Assembly (NCBI GenBank): GCA_038131695.1
Contig: JAYPQA010000002.1
Span: 1 to 64,000, forward strand
DNA from: JADHLK01 sp038131695
GTDB taxonomy: Bacteria; Pseudomonadota; Alphaproteobacteria; Puniceispirillales; Puniceispirillaceae
Direction: 5' to 3'
Length of the DNA stretch: 64,000 nucleotides
Shown here one piece after another: positions 46,527-56,646 of this stretch. A program made the translations under genes and the position numbers. How positions within the stretch are numbered: the first letter of the stretch is position 1; each line of letters opens with the position of its first letter. The notes below the pieces were generated by a model that saw only the letters and a list, made by a program, of their open reading frames with translations, ran no database searches and was not told the origin of the DNA.

Positions 46527-47750
46527 CTAGAACCCATCCGGCAGGCGCAGGACCGGCACCTCACTGCCGACAGGACAGGCGGCCGCATGGGGCGGGCGAA
46601 TAATGAACCCGTCTGCCTCAGCCAGCGTTTTCAGCATGGCTGAATCCTGCTGGCTGGCCGGATGGGCTGTCCAGTGGCCGGCCGCATCGCGCGCCAGGCG
46701 GGTGCGGATATAATCCTCTCTGCTGTCATTTTCCGGCAGCGGCGTGGCCAGCCGGGCCTGCGTTACCGGCCAGTCCAGTCTTGTATCTTGCAGGGCGGCC
46801 AGCGCAGGAAGCAGGAAATTAAACGCACAGACCGCCGCCGAAACCGGGTTTCCCGGCAGTCCCAGCAGCGGTATCCCGTGCCAATGGCCGAAAATCAGCG
46901 GCTTGCCGGGCCGCATGGCTATTTTCCAGAAATCAAGGCTGGCATTCGGATTGGCCTGTAAATCAGCAACAATATGGTCATGATCCCCGACCGAAGCCCC
47001 GCCGGTGGTGACAATCATATCAGGCTTTTCAGCTGTTTTCAGCCGCGCATCCAGCGCCCCGGCCCGGTCTGGCAGAATACCCAGATTCACTGGCTCTGCC
47101 CCGGCGGTGCGGGCCAGCAATTCCAGCAAGAGCGAGTTTGAATTGACCAGCTGGCCGGGGCCCGGTTTCTGGCCGGGCGGCACCAGCTCATCGCCAGAGG
47201 TCAGGATCGCCAGACGCGGCCTTTGATAAACAGGCAGCTGGCTAAGGCCGCCCAGCGCGGCCAGCGCGATATGGCGCGCCCCCAGCCTTTTTCCCTTGGC
47301 CAGCAGCCTGTCGCCATCGGCAAAATCCATCCCGGCAGACCGGATATAGCGCCCGGGCGGGTTGCCCTTTTGGATCAGCACCTGATCAGCGCCCTGTTTT
47401 TCCGCCTCTTCTTGAATGATGATCGTATCAGCCCCATCGGGAAGCAGCGCGCCGGTAAATATCCGCACAGCTTGCCCATCGGGCAGGGGGCCAGAATAGG
47501 GATGGCCAGCCCCGGACTCTCCGGCAACCGGCAGCAGGGCAGGCAGGCTGGTAATATCCGCCGCCCGCACCGCCCAGCCATCCATCGCGGACACAGCCGC
47601 AGCCGGATGCGACAGGCTGGCCGATAAATCAGCGGCCAGAATGCGGCCAAAAGCCTCAGCCAGAGCCACCTTTTCAAGGGGCATGGGCGACAGCGGGGCC
47701 AGAATCGCCGCGCGTGCCTCGGCGACCGGGCGCAGCCTGCTATTCGCCAT
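46527..47750 (-). CDS. moeA: Molybdopterin molybdenumtransferase MoeA
   Basis: 407 residues. Motifs: SHPAAAVSAMDGWAVRAAD near the N-terminus, IFTGALLPDGADTIIIQEE, VTTGGASVGDHDH (MPT-binding) and LGLPGNPVSAAVCAFNF. It inserts molybdate into adenylated molybdopterin. It overlaps moaC by 11 bases in the trpD-trpC-moaC-moeA run, a conserved alphaproteobacterial arrangement that ends at lexA. Confidence 0.94.
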   Translation of the reverse strand: MANSRLRPVAEARAAILAPLSPMPLEKVALAEAFGRILAADLSASLSHPAAAVSAMDGWAVRAADITSLPALLPVAGESGAGHPYSGPLPDGQAVRIFTGALLPDGADTIIIQEEAEKQGADQVLIQKGNPPGRYIRSAGMDFADGDRLLAKGKRLGARHIALAALGGLSQLPVYQRPRLAILTSGDELVPPGQKPGPGQLVNSNSLLLELLARTAGAEPVNLGILPDRAGALDARLKTAEKPDMIVTTGGASVGDHDHIVADLQANPNASLDFWKIAMRPGKPLIFGHWHGIPLLGLPGNPVSAAVCAFNFLLPALAALQDTRLDWPVTQARLATPLPENDSREDYIRTRLARDAAGHWTAHPASQQDSAMLKTLAEADGFIIRPPHAAACPVGSEVPVLRLPDGF

Positions 47751-48219
47751 TATAGTCCCCGGACTTGCCGCCCGATTTATGCACCAGGCGAATATCGGTC
47801 AGGCGCATCGATTTATCCGCAGATTTGCACATATCATACAAGGTGAGCGCGGCAACCGAGACAGCCGTCAGCGCTTCCATCTCTACACCCGTCTTGCCAG
47901 TAATCTCACATTGGGCAGTAATATCAATAGATTGCTCTTCTAAATTAAGGTCAAGAATGACTTCAACCCGGTCCAGCCCCAGCGGATGGCAGAGCGGTAT
48001 CAGCTGGGCGGTTTGCTTGGCTCCCATAATACCGGCCAGCTGGGCAACGCTCAGCGGATCGCCCTTGCCAAACTGGCGCTCGGCAATTTTCTGCAAGGTT
48101 GCCGGGGCGGCCATGACGCGCCCCTTGGCAATGGCAACCCGGTGGCTGGCCTGTTTCTGGCCAATATTGACCATATGGGCATCGCCCTTCTTGTTGAAAT
48201 GGGTCAGATCATCGCTCAT
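47740..48219 (-). CDS. moaC: Cyclic pyranopterin monophosphate synthase MoaC
   Basis: 159 residues. THFNKKGDAHMVNIGQK, IPLCHPLGLDRVEV and the GKTGVEMEALTAVSVAALTLYDMCK block with catalytic Lys are all conserved. It makes the first stable pterin of molybdenum cofactor synthesis. It overlaps trpC by four bases and moeA by 11. Confidence 0.96.
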   Translation of the reverse strand: MSDDLTHFNKKGDAHMVNIGQKQASHRVAIAKGRVMAAPATLQKIAERQFGKGDPLSVAQLAGIMGAKQTAQLIPLCHPLGLDRVEVILDLNLEEQSIDITAQCEITGKTGVEMEALTAVSVAALTLYDMCKSADKSMRLTDIRLVHKSGGKSGDYNGE

Positions 48220-49028
48220 GCCGGGCTCCCTGCCGCTATGGGATTGGCCAGCAGCCGCGCGGTTGCGGCGGCCAGGTCCGGCTGGCGCATCAGGCTTTCC
48301 CCGATCAGGAAACAGCGCGCCCCGCAGCCTGCCATTCGGGCCAAATCCTGCGGCGTATGCAGGCCGGATTCAGCGATGGCAAGGCGATCTGCTGGCAAAC
48401 GGCCCAGCATGGCGGCGGCATGATCCAGCGATATATCCATGCTCTTCAGATTGCGCGCATTTATCCCCATCAAAGGGGAGCGGAGCGCGCAAGCCCTCTC
48501 CAATTCCGATTCGTCATGCACCTCAATCAGCACATCCATGCCCCAGTCAAAAGCGGCCTGTTCCAGCTCGCTTGCCTGGGCATCCGAGAGGGAGGCCATA
48601 ATCAGCAGGATACAATCTGCGCCCATCGCCCGCGCCTCAATAATCTGTATCGGCTCCAGCATGAAATCCTTGCGCAAGACCGGCAGGCTGACCGCCTCTC
48701 TGGCGGCTTTCAGATAGGCGGCTGACCCCTGAAACCACGGCCCGTCTGTCAGCACAGACAGGCAGCTGGCCCCGCCTTGCTGATAGGCTTTTGCCAGGGC
48801 AGGGGGGTCAAAATCTGCCCGTATTAACCCTTTGGAGGGAGAGGCTTTTTTCAGCTCGGCAATCAGCCCATAGCCGGTCTGGCTATCGCGCTGCAGCCGG
48901 TCTGCAAAGCCGCGCACCGGATCGGCGGCGCGGGCCTCTTCTTCCAGCGCGGCCAGGCTGATACGGTTTTGCAGCGCGCGGATCTCCTCCCGCTTGCCTG
49001 CATTAATCTCAGCCAGAATATCACGCAT
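48216..49028 (-). CDS. trpC: Indole-3-glycerol phosphate synthase
   Basis: 270 residues, TIM barrel. LIAELKKASPSKGLI with the catalytic Lys, LRKDFMLEPIQI, MDVLIEVHDESELERA and GINARNLKSMDISLD are family blocks. It closes the indole ring in tryptophan synthesis. The ATG at 49028 follows GGAGGCCGGACC, an excellent ribosome-binding site, 13 bases after the restored trpD stop. Confidence 0.95.
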   Translation of the reverse strand: MRDILAEINAGKREEIRALQNRISLAALEEEARAADPVRGFADRLQRDSQTGYGLIAELKKASPSKGLIRADFDPPALAKAYQQGGASCLSVLTDGPWFQGSAAYLKAAREAVSLPVLRKDFMLEPIQIIEARAMGADCILLIMASLSDAQASELEQAAFDWGMDVLIEVHDESELERACALRSPLMGINARNLKSMDISLDHAAAMLGRLPADRLAIAESGLHTPQDLARMAGCGARCFLIGESLMRQPDLAAATARLLANPIAAGSPA

Positions 49029-49041
49029 GGTCCGGCCTCCG

Positions 49042-50059
49042 TCAGCTTGCCGTTATCGCTATCAGCTGGTTCAAAGCTGTCCTCAGCTGCCCCGCCATCA
49101 ATAGACGCAGCCGCCTTTTGCAACCCGGCCTGCAAATCCCCGGCATGGCCGGTTGCCAGCATCGCGGCGGCCGCATTCATCAAGACAATATCCCGGTAAG
49201 GCCCCTCTGCCCCGGCCAGAACAGCGCGCAAGGCCGCCGCATTTTCCGCTGGGCTGCCGCCTTTCAGATCAGCCGGTTTTGCCTCAGCCATGCCAAAATC
49301 GGACGGGCCAAGGTCAAATTCCTCAATCACCCCGTCCTTTAGCTGACACACCTTGCTGGGCCCGGTGCTGGTCAGCTCATCCATGCCGTCTGATCCATGC
49401 ACAATCCAGGCATGGGTGGTGCCCAGCCGGTCCAGCGCTTCGGCAAAGGGACGGCACCAGCGCGCATCATAGACCCCGATCAGCGCCCGGCTGACCAGAG
49501 CCGGGTTGGAGAGCGGGCCCAGCAGATTGAAAATCGTCCGCATTCCCAGCTCCACCCGCACCGGCCCGACATGGCGCAGCGCACTATGGTGGCGCGGGGC
49601 CATCAGAAAACAGATATTGGCCTGATCAAGGGCGGCTTGCACCTTCTCCAGCGCGCAATCCATCTGGATACCCAGCTCAGCCAGCACATCTGCGGCCCCG
49701 CTGTTTGAGGAAACCGCCTTGTTACCATGCTTGGCCACCGGCACACCGGCCCCGGCCACCACCAGCGCGGCAGCCGTAGAAATATTCCAGCTGCCGGTTT
49801 TGTCGCCGCCTGTGCCGACAATATCAATGGCTGCGGGCGGGGCTTTGATAGTCAGGGCCTTCTGGCGCATGATGGTGGCCCCGGCGGCGATGTCCTGCGG
49901 GGTTTCTCCGCGCACGCGCAGGGCGATCATGAAAGCGGCGACCTGCACCGGGCTGGCCCGCCCTTCCATCAGCTCAATAAAGGCCTGTTCCATCTCTGGC
50001 TGGCTGAGTATCTGGCCATCCGCCAGTTTCTGGTTAATGTCATGCAGCTGATCAGACAT
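49042..50059 (-). CDS. trpD: Anthranilate phosphoribosyltransferase, one frameshift near the 3' end
   Basis: About 338 residues. VGTGGDKTGSWNISTAAALV is the PRPP-binding glycine loop; AKHGNKAVSSNSGAADVLAELG and FNLLGPLSNPA are conserved. The uncorrected frame reads on to 48863 through trpC, but a one-base shift near 49,075 yields the natural ending LNQLIAITAS with stop at 49042-49044, just before the trpC ribosome-binding site. It transfers phosphoribose to anthranilate. Confidence 0.92.
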
Positions 50060-50129
50060 GGGCAGGGCTTTGCTTTTTTCCTTAAGTTTTGATGCAGATG
50101 CGCGTCTATCTTTTGGTATTGACGCATAT

Positions 50130-50151
50130 CCCTGACCTTATAAGGTCAGGG
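50130..50151. promoter_or_regulatory. 22-bp perfect palindrome between trpD and rplM
   Basis: CCCTGACCTTA is followed directly by its reverse complement TAAGGTCAGGG. It sits 71 bases upstream of the trpD start and over 200 bases from rplM. No T-run follows on either side, so it looks more like an operator than a terminator. Confidence 0.5.
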
Positions 50152-50268
50152 GCGGCTGCGGTCAATCACAGCGCCTTTATCGGAAAGGATTAAATAGGGT
50201 AAAATAATACCTTATATATAAATCATTGTTTTAACATAATAATATCAAAATCACTGGAAAAATAACGC

Positions 50269-50297
50269 TTGCAATCCTCTCTGGGCCTGTCTATAAA
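50269..50297 (+). promoter_or_regulatory. Putative rplM-rpsI promoter
   Basis: TTGCAA (50269-50274), 17-base spacer, TATAAA (50292-50297), 62 bases before rplM, downstream of a very AT-rich stretch (about 50190-50265) that could serve as an UP element. Confidence 0.65.
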
Positions 50298-50358
50298 GCC
50301 GCACGGGTTGGCCGGGACTGTCTGGCCAGCTGGAAATATCTTTATGGAGACAGAGCAG

Positions 50359-50829
50359 ATGGCTTTGCCAAAAACATTTGTTGCCACGCCGAAAACCATT
50401 GAAAAGAAATGGGTGATCGTGGATGCAGAAGACCTTGTTCTGGGGCGGATGGCCTCCTTGATCGCGATGCGTTTGCGCGGCAAGCACAAGGCGGATTACA
50501 CCCCGAATATGGATTGCGGGGATCATGTGGTTGTGATCAACGCCGAAAAGGTGCGCCTGACCGGCAATAAGCGCACTCAGAAAACCTATTACTGGCATAC
50601 CGGCTATCCGGGCGGCATCAAGTCGCGCACGGCTGATAAAATCCTTGATGGCCGCTTTCCGGAGCGGGTCGTTGAAAAGGCCGTTGAGCGGATGATCCCG
50701 AAAGGCCCGCTGGGGCGCAAGGCGATGCGTAACCTGCATGTCTATGCCGGGTCCAGTCACCCGCATGAGGGCCAGCAGCCGGAAATCCTGAATATTGCTG
50801 ACATGAACCAGAAGAATAAGAGGGCCTGA
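50359..50829 (+). CDS. rplM: 50S ribosomal protein L13
   Basis: 156 residues from ATG 50359 (MALPKTFVATPKTIEKKW); the frame is open upstream to 50269 but those codons fall on the promoter. Conserved WVIVDAEDLVLGRMAS, DHVVVINAEKVRLTG and the GPLGRKAMRNLHVY block. Its stop overlaps the rpsI start by one base. Confidence 0.95.
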   Translation: MALPKTFVATPKTIEKKWVIVDAEDLVLGRMASLIAMRLRGKHKADYTPNMDCGDHVVVINAEKVRLTGNKRTQKTYYWHTGYPGGIKSRTADKILDGRFPERVVEKAVERMIPKGPLGRKAMRNLHVYAGSSHPHEGQQPEILNIADMNQKNKRA

Positions 50830-51402
50830 TGAGCATGGAAAATCAAACGGACGATATGCCGGAAACGCAGGCAGCAGAAACAGCAGGTTCTGAGCAGGCT
50901 GGGTTCTGATCAGGCTAGTTCTGGGGCAGCCCAGGGTCTGGCCGCGCTGGAAGCCCTGCAAGACGGGCCGGCTGAGGCCGCTGAGGCGGCTCCGGCTGAG
51001 CCGAAGATTGACAAGCTGGGCCGCTCCTATGGCACTGGCAGGCGCAAAAATGCGATTGCCCGCGTCTGGGTGAAGCGCGGCACGGGCCGGATCACGGTCA
51101 ATGGCAAGGATGTGGCAGAATATTTTGCCCGCCCGGTCCTGCAGATGCTCTTGCAGCAGCCTTTTGAAACAGCTGAGCGGGTTGGTGAATTTGATGTGAT
51201 GGCGACCGTGGTTGGCGGCGGCCTGTCTGGTCAGGCCGGGGCGGTGCGCCACGGTATCAGCCGGGCCCTGATCGCCTTTGAGCCGGGCCTGCGCCCGCCG
51301 CTGAAGGCAGGCGGCTTCCTGACCCGGGACCCGCGCGTTGTGGAACGCAAGAAATACGGCAAGGCCAAGGCCCGCCGCAGCTTCCAGTTCTCAAAGCGTT
51401 AG
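50829..51402 (+). CDS. rpsI: 30S ribosomal protein S9 with acidic N-terminal extension, one frameshift
   Basis: About 190 residues across a shift near 50,903. The first frame starts MSMENQTDDMPETQAAETAG; the second carries an Ala/Glu-rich stretch and then YGTGRRKNAIARVWVKRG, the S9 core start, ending in the conserved KARRSFQFSKR tail that reaches the ribosomal P site. The acidic extension of about 60 residues is longer than in enterobacterial S9 but known in Alphaproteobacteria. Followed by a strong terminator. Confidence 0.92.
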
Positions 51403-52208
51403 GCAAAGCCGAAAAAACATCTCAAGAGGGGGCCCGTCGCGGCCCCTTTTTTTGTGCCGATTTCAGCCAGCCTGGCTTCTGCCATTTTGATATAATCGGG
51501 CGATTTTTCGATCCCCAGCCAATCTACACCGGCACGCATGGCGGCCAGCGCGGTGCTGCCCGATCCCATGAACGGATCCAGCACCGGCCCGGCCCCGACC
51601 GACCGGATACAGCGCTCCGCCAGCTCTACCGGAAAGGGGGCCGGGTGCGGATTGACGGTTTCCTGATGAATTTTCCAGATAAAGCCCTGGGCATTGGCCT
51701 TTGGGTCGAAGCGAAAGCGCGGCCCGGCAATCAGGTAAATCACCTCATAATTGGGCAGGAAATAGCCCGGATTGAAATTGATCCCGCCGGATCGGTGCCC
51801 GATAATGATCTGGCGCAGCGGAAACCCGTCCAGAATATCGGCGCGATCCTGCAAAAGACCGTTCTGCACGCGCCATTTGTGATTGTAGAAAATCGCCCCG
51901 TACGGCCGCAAGAGCCGCAGCATTTCCGCAAGGCAAGCACGCTGCCAGCCCACATAATCCGCATGGTCCATGCAATCATCATGGGCGGTATAGCCTTGCT
52001 GCATGGCCGCCCCCGGCCATTTGCCGCCGCGCCCCTCTTTCAGGCCATTGCCGCTGCTGTTCTTGATGTTATAGGGCGAGGAGGTCACCACCATCTTGAT
52101 CGAGTCAGACGGCAGGCCAGCCATCACCTCCAGACAATCCCCGGCCAGAATCCGGCCCAGCGGCAAAGGCTGTGCCTGGCTGTCCTGCTGCTGGTTATCC
52201 TGTTGCAT
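51399..52208 (-). CDS. Orphan beta-class site-specific DNA methyltransferase
   Basis: 269 residues. Catalytic motif IV appears early as VVTSSPYNIKNSSG (about 41-54) and the AdoMet-binding motif I late as VLDPFMGSGSTALAA, the order of beta-class enzymes. The SSPY form is closest to the SPPY of N4-cytosine enzymes, but N6-adenine cannot be excluded. No restriction endonuclease gene is adjacent, so it is probably a solitary, possibly regulatory or self-protecting methylase. The last 17 residues are encoded through the rpsI terminator, so the natural stop may lie a little earlier if the A-run near 51,455 has an indel. Confidence 0.85.
   Translation of the reverse strand: MQQDNQQQDSQAQPLPLGRILAGDCLEVMAGLPSDSIKMVVTSSPYNIKNSSGNGLKEGRGGKWPGAAMQQGYTAHDDCMDHADYVGWQRACLAEMLRLLRPYGAIFYNHKWRVQNGLLQDRADILDGFPLRQIIIGHRSGGINFNPGYFLPNYEVIYLIAGPRFRFDPKANAQGFIWKIHQETVNPHPAPFPVELAERCIRSVGAGPVLDPFMGSGSTALAAMRAGVDWLGIEKSPDYIKMAEARLAEIGTKKGAATGPLLRCFFGFA
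51429..51453 (+). terminator. Intrinsic terminator of rplM-rpsI
   Basis: Stem GGGGCC (51429-51434) / GGCCCC (51441-51446), 6-base loop, then seven T. It starts 27 bases after the rpsI stop. Confidence 0.8.
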
Positions 52209-52409
52209 TAGCGGTGGCTTCCCGTTTTATGCCTTGCGGTGTGCTTTTCGGCCTCTGCGTCACAGTCACCCAGAAACAGGCGGGCAAGACAAATCACGAT
52301 TTCGTGAGCAGGCCGGGGGGCTGATGCGCGCTGCTGGCTGCTGATTTTGCTTTTCCTGAAGCGGTTTTTGTGCGAGTGAACAAGAACAGTCCGGCTCCTC
52401 TGGCCGGTC

Positions 52410-53341
52410 ATGATTCAAGAAAGCTCTGTTTTGTCCGATTCACAAAATTTGTCGCAATCACCAGCCCCGTCGCAACCGGTCAAGGCAGCCTTTTATATGG
52501 TGGGGACTATCCTGTCCTTTACCCTGCTTCTGATTGGCGGGCGCGAGATGGGCGGCCAGCTCGATACTTTTGAGATTATGATGTATCGCTCCTTTATCGG
52601 GATTGTGATTGTGCTGGCGGTGGCGCGGCTCAGCGGCACGCTGACAGAGATCAAGACAAACCGGCTCAGGCTGCATCTGGGGCGCAATCTGCTGCATTTC
52701 ATGGGGCAGAATCTGTGGTTCTATGCGGTTGTGTTTATCCCGCTCTCGCAGCTGGTGGCGTTTGAATTTACCACGCCTTTATGGGTGCTGGCGCTGGCGC
52801 CGTTCTTTTTGAAGGAAAAGCTGACATTCAGCCAGATAGCCGCAGCCGTGATCGGCTTTATCGGTATTCTGGTCGTGGCCCGGCCGGGCGCGGCTGAATT
52901 CAGCTGGCCCTTGATGGCGGCCATTTTCTGTGCGGTCGGTTTTGCTGGTGCGATCCTGACAACCAAGCATCTGACGAGCGATCAGTCGGTGACCTGTATC
53001 CTGTTCTGGCTGGTGGTGATTCAGGCGGTGCTGGGGGTGCTGGCAGCCGCGGCAGATGGCGATATTGCCTTTCCGGAAGGGACGGCCAGATACTGGATTT
53101 TCGTGGTTGCCGGGGGCGGGCTGTCCGCGCATTATTGCTTGACGCGCGCCCTCTCGCTGGCCCCGGCGGTGATTGTAACGCCGATGGATCTTCTGCGTTT
53201 GCCGGTGGTGGCCCTGGTTGGTTTCTGATCTATTCCGAGGGGCTGGATCCCTTTGTCCTACTGGGGGCCGGGCTGATTATCGGGGCCAATCTGTTCAATC
53301 TGTTCATGAGCCAGAAAAACCGCAGGCAGCTTGCATCCTGA
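52410..53341 (+). CDS. EamA/DMT-family membrane transporter, one frameshift
   Basis: About 310 residues with around ten hydrophobic helices in two EamA repeats. The first frame begins MIQESSVLSDSQ; helix segments such as IIIVIVLAVARLSG-like and FTTPLWVLALAPFFLKEKL are typical of the drug/metabolite transporter superfamily. A shift near 53,221 continues VGFLIYSEGLDPFVLLGAGLIIGANLFNLF. The substrate is unknown. Divergent from the methyltransferase gene. Confidence 0.8.
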
Positions 53342-53399
53342 CGGCAAAACCGATAAAAATGGCGCTGCTGTTTGAACCTCGTGCCATAAGAGCGATCTA

Positions 53400-54698
53400 A
53401 TGAAAGACTTGCGTATAGGGCTGGCCGGTCTTGGCACAGTCGGGGCTGAGGTAGCCCGCCATCTGCTGAACCCGTCTGCTGAGCTGCATAAGGCCAGTGC
53501 TGCCAGGTTGGTGTTGCGCGCTGTCTCGGCCCGCTCGGCCACAGCTGATCGCGGCTTTGATATGACCGGGCTGGATTTTGAGGGGGAGGCCAGCGCGCTG
53601 GCCCGGCGCGATGATATTGATCTGGTGGTGGAGCTGATCGGCGGTGAGGACGGGCCGGCAGAGGCGCTGGTTACGGCGGCCCTGGAGGCTGGCAAGCCTG
53701 TGGTAACAGCAAACAAGGCGCTGATTGCCCGCCATGGGCAGCGTCTGGCAGAGCTGGCTGAGGCCCGTTCAGCTGCTTTATGTTTTGAGGCGGCGGTAGC
53801 AGGCGGCATTCCGGCGATTAAGCTGCTGGGGGCCGGGTTGGCTGCTAACCGGATCAGCCGGATTTCCGGCATTTTGAACGGCACCTGCAATTATATTCTC
53901 TCGGAAATGGCCGCCTCAGGCCGCGATTTTGCCGATGTTCTGGCTGAGGCACAGGAAAAAGGCTATGCCGAGGCGGATCCCGGCTTTGATATTGACGGGA
54001 TTGATGCGGCCCACAAGCTGGCCATTTTGGCAGCGATGGCCTTTGGCCGCCAGGTGGATATGGATTCAGTCAAGATTGCGGGCATCCGCCCGATCAGCGC
54101 GCTGGATATACAGCAAGCCGCCAAGCTGGGCTATGTTATTCGCCTGCTGGGGGTGGCAGCGCGTGATCAGGCCCCGCAGGTGCAGCCCTGCCTGCTGCCG
54201 ACAGACTCGCAGCTGGCCAAGGTGTCAGGCGCGCTGAATGCGGTGGAATTTGACGGGGAGCCTGTGCAGAATATTATTTGTATCGGACCCGGAGCCGGGG
54301 CCGGGCCGACCGCCTCTGCGGTGCTGGCCGATATTCTGGATAGTGCGGGCGGGCGCACCGGGCCTGCCTTTGGACGGCCCGCCGCCCAGCTGCAAAAAGC
54401 CCCTGCCAAGGCCGCCCCGCACCCCCCGCAAGCCTTTTATCTGCGTCTGGAAGTGGCGGACCGGCCGGGGGTGCTGTCTGAGATTACTGCTATTTTGCGG
54501 GATAAGGGCATTTCGGTTGCCGCCATGCTGCAACAGGCAGCCGGAGAGGCGGAACGGGCCTCGCTGGTGCTGACCACGCATCAGACTTCAGCTGATGCGA
54601 TGCAGGAGGCTTGCGACCGGCTGGCCGAGCTGGATGTGTGTTCTGGCCGGCCCCTGGCCCTGGCAATCCTGAATGGTGATATGATGGGGCAGGGATGA
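53400..54698 (+). CDS. hom: Homoserine dehydrogenase
   Basis: 432 residues. N-terminal Rossmann GLAGLGTVGAEVARHL, the conserved FEAAVAGGIPAIKLL and GILNGTCNYIL, catalytic Lys/Asp region PGFDIDGIDAAHKLAILA, and a C-terminal ACT domain beginning YLRLEVADRPGVLSEITAIL. It makes homoserine for threonine and methionine; the ACT domain implies threonine feedback. It overlaps recJ by four bases. Confidence 0.95.
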   Translation: MKDLRIGLAGLGTVGAEVARHLLNPSAELHKASAARLVLRAVSARSATADRGFDMTGLDFEGEASALARRDDIDLVVELIGGEDGPAEALVTAALEAGKPVVTANKALIARHGQRLAELAEARSAALCFEAAVAGGIPAIKLLGAGLAANRISRISGILNGTCNYILSEMAASGRDFADVLAEAQEKGYAEADPGFDIDGIDAAHKLAILAAMAFGRQVDMDSVKIAGIRPISALDIQQAAKLGYVIRLLGVAARDQAPQVQPCLLPTDSQLAKVSGALNAVEFDGEPVQNIICIGPGAGAGPTASAVLADILDSAGGRTGPAFGRPAAQLQKAPAKAAPHPPQAFYLRLEVADRPGVLSEITAILRDKGISVAAMLQQAAGEAERASLVLTTHQTSADAMQEACDRLAELDVCSGRPLALAILNGDMMGQG

Positions 54699-56513
54699 GC
54701 AGCCCCCCGGACAGAGCCAGTCGCCCGGCCTGGCAAGGGGTTGATCGTTCTGTTTCCGGGGCCAAATGGGTGGCAGCTGATTCGGCTGTCTCACAGGCTG
54801 ATGCTCAGCGCCAGGCAGAACGCCTGCATCAGATGACCGACCTGCCGCCTGCTGCGTGCTTGCATCTGGCTGGGCAGGGTGTGCAGGCAGAGGATGTGGA
54901 TTTATTCCTCTCGCCGACCTTGCGCGATTTGATGCCGGACCCCTCCAGCTTGCAGGATTTGGACAAGGCAGCGGGGTATCTGGCAGAAGCGGTTTCCAAT
55001 AAGGCGGTCATTGGCCTGTTCGGCGATTATGATGTGGATGGGGCCTGCTCTGCGGTTTTGATGGCCCGCGTGCTGAACCAGCTGGGCTGTGCAACCAGAA
55101 TTCATATTCCAGACCGGTTTTCCGAGGGCTATGGGCCGAATCTGGCGGCGCTGGAGAAATTACAGGCAGAGGGCTGTTCGCTGATCCTGACGCTGGATTG
55201 CGGGATCACCGCCCATACCCCGCTGGCGGCAGCGGCGGATCTGGGGATGACGGTTCTGGTTGTCGATCATCACAAGCCGGGCCCGGAGCTGCCGCGTGCA
55301 GCCGCCCTGGTCAATCCGAACCGGCTGGATGATGCGTCCGGGCTGGGCCATCTGGCGGCGGCCGGGGTGTGCTTTATGGTGCTGGCCGGCTTGCTGCGCC
55401 AGCTGCGTCAGGGAGGGGCAGAGGCGGTCCCGGATTTGCGCGAACATCTGGATTTGGTAGCGCTGGCAACGGTCTGTGATGTGGTGCCGCTGCACGGGCT
55501 GAACCGCGCCTTTGTGCGCCAGGGGCTGAAGATAATGGCGCGGCGACAGAAGCCGGGGCTGGCCGCCCTGGCCGATATTGCCAAGGCACAAAAGGCCCCG
55601 GACAGCTATATGCTGGGCTTTTTTGCTGGGCCCCAGAATTAACGCGGCCGGGCGGCTGGGCCGGTCTGATCTGGGGGTGCGCCTGCTCTGCTGCGAGGAC
55701 CGGGATGAGGCAAACGGGCTGGCTGAAAAGCTGGATGAAATGAATCGCGAGCGTCGCCAGACCGAACAGGATATCCAGCATCTGGCCGAACAGCAGGCTG
55801 AGCAAAAACTAGCCGACACCCCGGAACTGCCGGTGCTGATTGTCGCTGGCGAGGGCTGGCATGAAGGGGTCATCGGCATTGTTGCCGGGCGGCTGAAGGA
55901 TAAATATAACCGGCCCAGTGTGGTGATCGCGGCCGAGGCCGGCCAGGGCAAGGGCTCTGCCCGCGGCATGGATGGGCTGCGGCTGGGAGATGCGATTATG
56001 GCGGCGCGCCAGCATGGGCTGCTGCTCTCCGGGGGCGGGCATGATATGGCAGCTGGCCTGTCGCTGGACATGGCAAACCTGGCAGAATTTGAGGCGTTTT
56101 TGACAGGACGGGCGCTGGCTGAGCTGGGCGGGCTGGCGCGTAAAATCCATCAGGTTACCAGCCCGCTCTCGGTTGCAGGCTGCACATCTCAGCTGGCGGA
56201 TGCGCTGGTTCAGATGGGCCCTTACGGGTCAGGCCATGCTGAGCCGCGGCTGGTCTTGACGCATTGCCGGGTGCGCAATCCGCGCTGGGTCGGGGCAGAT
56301 GGCGCGCATCTCTCCTGCCGGCTGGATGATGGCACGGCTGCGGCCTTGCCTGCGATTGCCTTTCGTCTGGCTGGCAGCGATTTGGGCCAGCTGCTGGAAA
56401 GTGGCGAGGCGGCCGGCCCGTTGATGATTTTGGGCAAGCTGGGCCATAATGACTGGCAGGGGCCGGGGGCAGTGCAGTTCCAGATTTTGGATGCGGCGCG
56501 CCCTGATGGATAA
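54695..56513 (+). CDS. recJ: Single-stranded-DNA-specific exonuclease RecJ, one frameshift
   Basis: About 605 residues over a shift near 55,615-55,640. First frame: FGDYDVDGACSAVLM, LTLDCGITAHTPL and VVDHHKPGPELP, the metal-binding motifs of DHH phosphoesterases. Second frame: LGPRINAAGRLG, GWHEGVIGIVAGRLKDKYNRP and SGGGHDMAAGLSL (DHHA1 domain), then a C-terminal OB-like region. It degrades 5'-ended single strands in recombination and mismatch repair. Translationally coupled to hom. Confidence 0.92.
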
Positions 56514-56597
56514 ACCAGCTGATCACGCGAAGGGGGGAACAGCCCTGATCAGGCCACTCCGCCCTTTTTGCCTGCGATAGTTTTTGCAAAATGCGGC

Positions 56598-56626
56598 TTG
56601 ATTTGCTGGCCGCTTTTGGCTAGAAC
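56598..56626 (+). promoter_or_regulatory. Putative tRNA-Glu promoter
   Basis: TTGATT (56598-56603), 17-base spacer, TAGAAC (56621-56626), ending 20 bases before the tRNA-Glu 5' end. Confidence 0.5.
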
Positions 56627-56646
56627 GCTTGCTACCGGCCTTTTGC

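Noticed and set aside
48863..49041. Long C-terminal extension of trpD overlapping trpC by 165 bases
   Set aside because: A one-base shift gives the natural TrpD ending and a stop just before the trpC ribosome-binding site.
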